64,000 nucleotides of DNA from Dolomedes plantarius. Lineage: Eukaryota; Arthropoda; Arachnida; Araneae; Dolomedidae. Both the position numbers and the translations under genes were made by a program. Within the stretch, counting starts at the first letter, position 1. Each line of letters starts with the position of its first letter. Positions 44,958-53,900 of the stretch are shown in pieces. The notes under the pieces were generated by a model. It worked only from the letters and a program-made list of their open reading frames with translations. It made no database searches and was not told where the DNA came from. The stretch covers positions 165,816,441 through 165,880,440 of the forward strand of contig OU015496.1 of assembly GCA_907164885.2 (NCBI GenBank), written 5' to 3'.

Positions 44958-47900
44958 CACTCAAGAGCCAAAACATTATGACCACCTGTCAATAACGAGT
45001 TGGCCCACCTTTGGCGCGCAACACAGCTTCAACCCACCTTGGCATGGATGCCACAAGTCCTTAGTAGATGGCTGGAGGCAGATTGTACCAGATATTTAAG
45101 CAACGGTCACGCAAATCCGAGATATTGTGAATTGGTGGTCTTTGAACTCTGAGCTGCCGTCCCATGACATCCCAAATGTGTTCTATCGGATTGAGATCCG
45201 GTGAGTTAGGCGGCCAGGACATTAACTGGAATTCAGCATCATGTTCCTGGAACCACTCAAACACAATTTTAGCCTTGTGACATGGGGCGTTGTCCTGTTG
45301 GAACATTCCATTTCCAGCTGGAAAAACAGAGGCCATGTAAGGGTGCAACTGGTCCGCAATGATGTTCAGATACCCTGTAGCATTCATGGTCTGCTCTACC
45401 ACAACCACGGGTCCCAGAGACGCCCAAGAGAACGTCCCCCAAAGCATAATACCGCCACCACCGCCCTGTGTATGACCTACTGTACATTGAGGAGCAACAG
45501 TTCGCCTGGAAGATGGCGTATCCTGACACGGCCATCGGCATGATGAATGACAAACCGTGATTCATCTGACCAGGCAACTCTCTCCCACTGATCCATGGAC
45601 CAGTCGCGATGTTCCCGGGCCCAGCGCAGGCGCAGTTGGCAATGACGCTTGGTCAGCAAAGGTACACGAGTGGGATGTTTGCTGCATAGCCCCATATCCA
45701 ACAGTGTCCGCTGAACAGTGTGCTGCGATACTATTCTACTTGGCCCTGCATTGTATTGGGCTGTCAGCTGAGCCACTGTCTGGCTCCGGTTTTGCTTCAC
45801 CATGCGAGACAGTCTCCGACGACCTTTTTCTTTGATAGCGTGTGTACGTCCAACACCATGTCGACTACTGCTGGTTTCACCGTCATTCATCCACTTTGCA
45901 TAAGTACTAACAACTGTAGGTCGCGAACAACCCACGAGTCGTGCAGTTTTGGAAATACTTGTTTCGAGCCTTCGAGGCATTACAATCTGCCCTCTATCAA
46001 AGTCGCTTAGATCTGCAGCCTTTCCCATCACACACAGAAGTGAAAGAATGATTCTTCAGACTCTCCAGCAGCAGTTAAATACCACTTCCACCTGATCACG
46101 TGCCTTCCACGTCATCCAGGCGAATTCATTGCAAAATGTAGGGGTGGTCATAATGTTTTGGCTCTTGAGTGTATATATATATATATATATATGTACAATG
46201 CTTTTCTCTAATGAAATAGGTGGGTATACTGTGTTTTCTCAAATAAAGGTGCATATTTTTAATACCGTGTTTTCACACGTCACGTCACAGAAGAACAAAA
46301 AACTCACAATTTAAAAATAAAAACATTTTGTTATAGATTAACAAATGATTTGTAAGTTTCTTAAATTTTCTGTTATGCTAAAATAATACTTTAAAAAAAG
46401 GTAGGGATGTGCTGTATACCCGCATACCCCCAGAAAAAAAAGCCCTGTATATATATATATATATTCCATGCTTACTGTTGTGTGGTTATAGATCTCATTT
46501 AAAAGCAGAACTATTAGCTGTAAAATATTACTTACAGAACAAACCATTAATTGCACTAATTTTGAACTTTCAATATTTTTTTTACTTTACAAGACATAAC
46601 AGCATAAACAGAGATAATAACAAAATCTTCATTTTTTATGATAACTCTCAACATTGACAGAAGGGGTATCTCATATGGTTTCAATTAACATGAGAAGTAT
46701 TAATAATACAACATAGAAAATAATGAAAACTTATAGTGAGCAAGTATGAATTGGGTAATTTTTTATTTTATTTCAGGACTCAGATAATTTGAGTTCTAGA
46801 TGACAAGAGAAGAAATTTGTTTGAAAAAAAAACATGAATAGACAAGATATTGTGTATTAATTCATAATAGTAAATACCCATTGAGTTTTTTGACCAAATT
46901 TTTTAAAGTTTCTTTAAAAAGTCACTAATATTAAATATACCCACTCTTCACCAACTTTAAATTACAATATGCTTTTTCTACTACATATTATGTGAAGGGA
47001 TAGTAGATTAATAAAGGAGGAAACTATAATGTTTTGTTTATCTATAAGTACCAATAAAGTACTCAAGTTACATTGAATTTTTTTTATAAAACAAATTCCC
47101 ACACATAATTGTAACATTTTCATAAAGCATAATTTCTATAACTCAGGGTAAGGTTTGACGGTTTTTCAAACTCGGTTTTAAAAAACCGGTTTTTAAAATA
47201 AATTTTCCACATTTGAAAACCAGTTTTAAAATTAAGAAAACTGGTTTAAAAAATTTCAAATTATTATGTAAAAATTAATTTTTAACTTATTTGATTTGCT
47301 ATTCATTCTATGCAAAGGGCAGCAGAGACATTTTTCAACATTGTGAGTTGCGTTGGCCAGTGCTTGTGCATTGTGCACTGCGCACGTGGAAAAGACATGC
47401 CTAACCGACTTATTTTATCAGTGGCGTAGTAAAGGGGGGGCAAGGGGGTCTATCATGCCCCGGGTGCCACTCGCAGAGGGGCGCCAATGTAAGATCCATA
47501 TATTATATTACTATATGTTTTCGAGGTGGATGCCAATATAAGGTATATATATTATATTACTATATGTTTTTCAGGGGAGGGCCCCAATATAAGGTCTATA
47601 TATTATATTACTATATGTTTTTCGGGAAGGGCACCAATATAAGGTATATATATTATATTTCTATATATTATATTACTATATGTTTTTGGGTGAGGGCACC
47701 AACATAAGGTCTATATATTATGTTACTATATGCTTTTCGGGGGGAGTGCCAATATAAGGTCTATATATTATGTTATTATATGTTTATCGGGGGTGCCAAT
47801 ATAGGGTCTATATATTATATTACTATATGTTTTTAAGGGGGGGGGCGCCACAAAGGTATCGTGCCCCGGGTGCCAGTTATGCTCGCTATGCCACTGTATT

Positions 47901-50900
47901 TTATGTTAGTACATATGTGCAATCCGTCACGACAGGTTCGCTTAATCTTGTAAAGTGAAAACTGGAAACAAAAATATAAAGTTGTTATAGTTGGTAAAAA
48001 TAACGTAGGTATTAAGTATGTTTCAAATTTCTATGTTTGTATTTTCTATTTTACATTTAAAACTTTAATTTTATTATATAAATTTCTTCTCTCAAAAATT
48101 AATTTAAAATTAAAAGTTCTGGCTTCTGTCTAATAGGATTTTAAATAAAATACAGGGTGTTAAAATAATCCATATTTTCTTTCTCAACGTTTCGACATAA
48201 ATTATATCTTTATCAAGCTTCGGAATTAGATTAAGAAGATGCATGTTTTTTCAAAATTCCTAAAAAATATGTAGATTTCTTTAAATTACATTAATATTAA
48301 TAGTTAAAATAATAAAATTATAAAATAAACTTCAAAAATATTTATTTAATAACTTTAATTTCATTTTTAGATAAAAATGAATAAGTCGGAAGTTTCGGAT
48401 AGTTTCAAAAAGTTAGGGATAGACAAGACAATCTGCAATCATTGTAATAAAATGCTGAGTTGCAAAGGATCATCTACGAGCAATCTACATTGAAATCATT
48501 TGAAATCATTTGAAATCATTTGCAATCATTTGCAATCATTTGAAAGCAGTTCATAAAATAATTATCGGAAAGAAATCAGAAACGATCGGCGAAGAAGAAA
48601 TGCCTGGATCTTCCTCTTTAAAAAAACAAACGAATATTTTGAATTTTATGAAAGTGAAAAGGAGTAGTTTAGAAGAAATCATATCAAAACTTGCAGCAAT
48701 GGATGGATTTTCTATTAATAGCATTACAAATAGCTCATTCATACGAGAGTCTCTTCAACAACTAGGATATTCATTACCAAGAAACAACTCTAATGGATCT
48801 CATTCATGTGTTTTATGACAATGCCAAACATGAAACTATTATTGAATTAGATTCAATAAAAAAGAATAGGCAAAAATTCTCTATAACTTTAGACGAGTGG
48901 ACTAGCAAAAGAAATCATAGACATTTAAACATTAATGTATACCACTTGGAAGAAGATTTCAATTTGGAATTAGTGCCAATAGCTGGTTCCTGTGATGCTG
49001 AGAGAACATTAGAATTGGTATCTGAAAGACTACAAAATTTCAACTTGAATCTAGAAACTGACATAGTTGCAGCAACAAATGATGGTGCTGCTGTTATGGA
49101 AAAATTTGGCAAATTATCATCTATAATTAATCAACTATGCTATTTGCACGCCATCCACTTAGCAGTCACTGAAGTGTTATATAAACATAGAGAAATGGCT
49201 GAAGCTGAAGCCAAAGTAAATGTTTCAAGTGAGGAATCGGAAGATGAAGATGAAGAATGAATATAACGATTATGAAGATTCTCTTTATCATGTTTGTACC
49301 CGAGAACATCCTATTCCTATTTTGTCTGACAATTACAAACAATCAGTTTCACAAATTAGAAAAATTTATAAGTTCTTTAGAAAATCTCCAGTAAGAAACA
49401 ACATTCTTCAAGACGTTCTCGGTTACAAACATGATAAAGAGAATCTTCATAATCATTATATTCGTCTTCATCTTCATCTTCCGATTCCTCACTTGAAACA
49501 TTTACTTCGGCTTCAGCTTCAGCCATTTCTCTATGTTTATATAACACATCAGTGACTGCTAAGTGGATGGCGTGCAAATAGCATAGTTGATTAATTATAG
49601 ATGACAATTTGCCAAATTTTTCCATAACAGCAGCATCATCATTTGTTGCTGCAACTATGTCAGTTTCTAGATTCAAGTTGAAATTTTGTAGTCTTTCAGA
49701 TACCAATTCTAATGTTCTATCAAACATTATATCAAACAAGAAAAAGGAAAGGAATTAAATTTAATTCTTGACAGCAAAACAAGGTGGAATAGTATAGAGG
49801 ACATGATTGGAAGATTTCTGGCAATAAAAGAATGTGTTGTTTTAGCATTGAATGATATTGGTTCTTCTTATATGTGGAATGAAGCTCAATATCCTAAACT
49901 TTTGGAACTTCATAAAATCTTGGGATGGATTCATCTAGCATCTGAAGGCTTAGGGCGACGAGATGTCAATTTATTAACAAGTGAAGGTATACAGTGGTAC
50001 CTCGGCTTACGAGTGTCTCGACTTATGAGTTTTTCAAGATACGAGCATTCTCTCGGTAGATTTTTTGCTTCGAGTTACGAGCTAAAATTTTGGTTACGAG
50101 AAAGCTTCAGATATCCCACCACTAGTTTGAGCAACGAATGCCATGCTATGTGCTCATTAAATGAGAACAGTAGAAGCATATAATATTTACAACCTTTATG
50201 TACAATTATTATAAAATTGTGTGCATATTATTCTGAGACTACTATCCAGTCTTAAACCGAGAGATTAACACTGAACAATTACCACCCGGGGCAGCTTGCT
50301 CTGCCCAAACTTGAGTCGTCCTCCGAAACCGAACAGCGCCCAACCTCTCTCGCAGAGAGATAGCTTCAATTCCCTCCCCCCACACTGGAACTCCCCATGG
50401 GGTCTAGGGGATGGGATGACCTTAGTACTAGGATTGCAAGCTCTCCTCCTTCTATGGATTCTGAGAAAACATTCTTTGAATTCTCAGAAAGAAGAACCTG
50501 GACATTACAGCCACAGTGAATGATGCAACAATCACCCAGTGTCCGTATCTCACTCGTTCACTTTAAGAGAGTAGCTGGTAATAAAAGCAAAAGGGAGGAA
50601 AGCGGGGCGAAAAGGTCAAAAATCAATGAATAAGATTTAATTTTACAGTTCAGCCTTTCTCCTCCTCTTCCATCAGCAACTTCAAGTCAGATCTCCAGGG
50701 TAAATGTTGTACATTGCACTTAATAAAACAAATTTATTGCAGCACATTCTATTGTATTGCGTTTTTATACAATGTTCGTTGTTTATAACCCCATTTTTCT
50801 TATTTAAAAACATGTAACAAAAAATTGCAGTATTTTGGGGGAGCCCGGAACAAATTAATGGCATTTCCATTCATTTCAATGGGGAAAATTGATTCGAGAT

Positions 50901-53900
50901 ACGAGTATTTTGAGTTACGAGCTCCGTGATGGAACGAATTAAACTCATGTAAATTCAAGTGGAGGTACCGCTGTATTTGAATTTTTGTTAAATGAACTAA
51001 AAAATTTAAACACTGAAATAAGTTTGAAATTATTATATGCTTTTGAAGAACAAATTCAAGAAAAAAGACAAGTAGAATTAGCAACTCTTTTGTTGTATTT
51101 GCAAAATCCACAAAACATTTCCAGATCAGCAAAGAAATCTAGTGTACTTTCTTTAGCTTCAAAAACCAAAATTATTAAGCTATCTGGAAAGATATTGTCT
51201 AGAATATTTCCAAATTATTAAGTGGAAACCGATTCTGATGAACAGCAAATCGAAGAAATTACTCATCAGAGTAATGCTTTTTTAAAGGAAGCCATGGAAA
51301 AATCAATTCATAAGTTTCTTGAAGACCCTGAAGAAAAACTTACAAATCCAAAGACACCGAAAGCTGAATTTCATAATTTGAGGCAATGAATAAAAGAAAC
51401 CAAAACTTAGATTTGTTATTTGATGCCCTGAAAACTATAAAACCAAGCTCAGTAGCTAGTGAACGAGTATTTTCAATTTCAGGCAATATTGTGTCCAAAC
51501 TAAGAACAAGAGTTAGCCACCGTTCAGTGGATATTTTATGTTTTTTAAAATCCTATTTTCTTAGGAGAAATTAAAATTAGTGAAATAAATATAAATATTA
51601 TTTGAAATTTGAAATTTTTGTTTGAGTTTTCGTTATTTTGTATAAGTAATGTGTAATCCTTAATTTTTTTTTTTATATTTTGACTTTGATATTGATTTCG
51701 TTTTTGTTATTTTATATAAATTAAATAAAATATTTTCCCTATTCTATTTTTTTTTTGACAAAAATTCCAAAAACCGGCTAAAACCAGTTTTTTTTTAAAA
51801 TCTAGAATTCAAAAACCGGTTTTTCAAAAAGTACGTGTTTGTATAAACTCTACCTCAGGGGTTTAAATTGGATATTTTATGCAAAATTCATCACTATAAA
51901 TATGTATATACATAAATTATTAAAATTATAAAACTTGCTATTTTTTGAAAATTTTGAAATAACTTGAGTACTTTCTAAAAAACACCACATATACTCTAAA
52001 CCCTTTTTAACTCCATTCAAGAACATTTTAATAAATTGAATACCCTTTTGCAGTTTTAGAAATGTTAGAAACTTTGTTTTGTTAAGACATTTAGTGAAAA
52101 TTTTAAATATTAGAGTATAATTTAACAAGGTTTCTTGAAATCCTATACTTTTTTCTATTACTAGTAGCACATATTCTAATTTTGACCTCAAAGAAAATGT
52201 TGAACACAAAAGAGTGAGTGCCAATTCTGAAATAACTTGGCATAAATACTGCTTTAGAGGCTAGGTGGAATAAGAAATATTACCTCAAAGTGGATGCCCA
52301 TCGAACAGATATATCCTCATAATACGGAATGAAAGGTATGTTACGAAACAGAAATCCAGCTATCAACATACCTGTAAGATATTGAATTTGTAAAATATGA
52401 TAAAAAGGAATTTCTCAATTTAAGAAGTTTTAGTACAAAAATTTAAATTTTGAGGTATTTCTTAATGATGAGAGCTAGGACACAAAATATTCAGCATGCA
52501 GACTCAATAAGTTACAATCATTTAAATTAAAATTGTTGAAGAGATGCAATACATAGATTGTTTTTCTCAGAGGAGAGAAGGTATGTTGTCAAGTGTATAC
52601 CTTTATGAAAAATTTCTGTCACAATGAAATATTAAATAAATATTAAACACTGAAATACTTAACCACCCTTATACTGTTTAAGGTTACAAACTTTAACCAT
52701 TCTCCAAATAACTGGATTCTATAAGTACGAAAAGAACAAACTTAAAAAAAAATTTAAATTTTAGGATTATTAAAATGGACACTCTCGTGTCTGCTCTACT
52801 CCATATGTACATATTTATTTTTGGTTAAATATTTATTCAACTAAAAATTACACAAACTAATCTTAAAAAATCAAAAAAATTTTCATTATTAATTTCTATT
52901 CAATTCTACTTATTCGTTTTCTATTTATCTTCCTTTTAAAACTAAATTCCTGACCAAACTAGTTAAATATATATACTGATACGTAAGTTTTTAAAAATAA
53001 AATAAAACAAATGGCATGTATAATACATAATAAAATATCTCCCAAAATAACAAGTCTTTCATTACTCCAAGTAGCTTGCAAGTCTATTGTTCTATGCAAA
53101 TGAAGGATTTCATTGGAGTAATTTAGAAGGCTTTTTCTAAAATAAAATAATTAGAATTAGTCTGCATGCTGAATATATTGGTAACATATGTTACTATTGA
53201 TCAATAGTAATTACTAGATATTACTATTAATATAATTATATGACTTGTTATACTGATTAAAGTTTCAAAGAAAAAATTATGTTAAAAAGTTTCTTAGTTT
53301 CAGTAAAGATTTGACTTATTGTGCAGGAAAGAAAATGAAAGGGGAAAATCCTAAAGAAGATTCAAATTTTTAAGGTAGAAATTTTGATAACTTTAGGATA
53401 GAACTTTTTTGAAATTGTGTTTTTTTAATTTTCATTCTACAACAATAGTTATTTTCCAGTAACTAATTTTATAACATTCTCAGCTGTACAGAAAAATGTA
53501 ATGTTTTGCTGTGCGACAGTTCTCATCAATCAACTGCATTGATAGAAACAGAATAATGTACTAACTTTCAGATTTTATATATACACATACATTTCATAAA
53601 ACTAATTATTTTTAAATACACACTAAAAACAATACAAAAACACACACATTCAAGAAATAAATAGTATTTCATAGATGATAAATGTCAAACCTTATTCTTT
53701 TTAAGAGAGAGAATACAACTTTTTTATAAAACCTTTTTCCTTATTAGGGTTGCAATCTTCAAGGTAAAACATGCTTAGCTGAAAAAAATCTTTTTGTGTT
53801 TAAAGAAAAAGTACATTTCAAAAGACAATGCAAGGAAGTGAAATTGTTAAAATCATGATTCAGTGTTGAAAATCACCAGGCAGGGATACACAAAACTAAG

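Larger units (their letters stand above)
48377..51574 (+). pseudogene. hAT (BED-finger) transposase, disrupted
   Basis: It begins [20 protein letters not shown] with a BED finger (CNHC ... HLKAVH). The RNase-H-like core follows ([39 protein letters not shown]; then [20 protein letters not shown] near 49770). The C-terminal hAT dimerisation region is at 51410-51574 ([28 protein letters not shown]). It is broken by a 10-bp repeat expansion inside the finger, a frameshift with stop at 49258, a 307-bp inverted self-copy, and a 982-bp Tigger-like insertion. The parent order of domains is still clear. Confidence 0.85.
47144..51858 (+). mobile_element. hAT transposon with nested insertions
   Basis: The outer ends are imperfectly inverted (CAGGGTAAGGTTT at the left; complement of CTGAGGTAGAGTTT at the right). 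Subterminal AAACCGGTTTT-type motifs repeat several times near both ends, as expected of hAT transposase-binding regions. Inside are a MITE (47419-47896), a broken BED/hAT transposase (48377-51574), an inverted duplication of that transposase (49412-49718) and a Tigger-like element (49992-50973). No 8-bp target duplication is preserved. It occupies most of gene B intron 3. Confidence 0.75.

Noticed and set aside
47479..47839. Regular repeats reminiscent of a CRISPR array
   Set aside because: The units are contiguous, diverged and without unique spacers, and they lie within a MITE in an intron of an animal gene.
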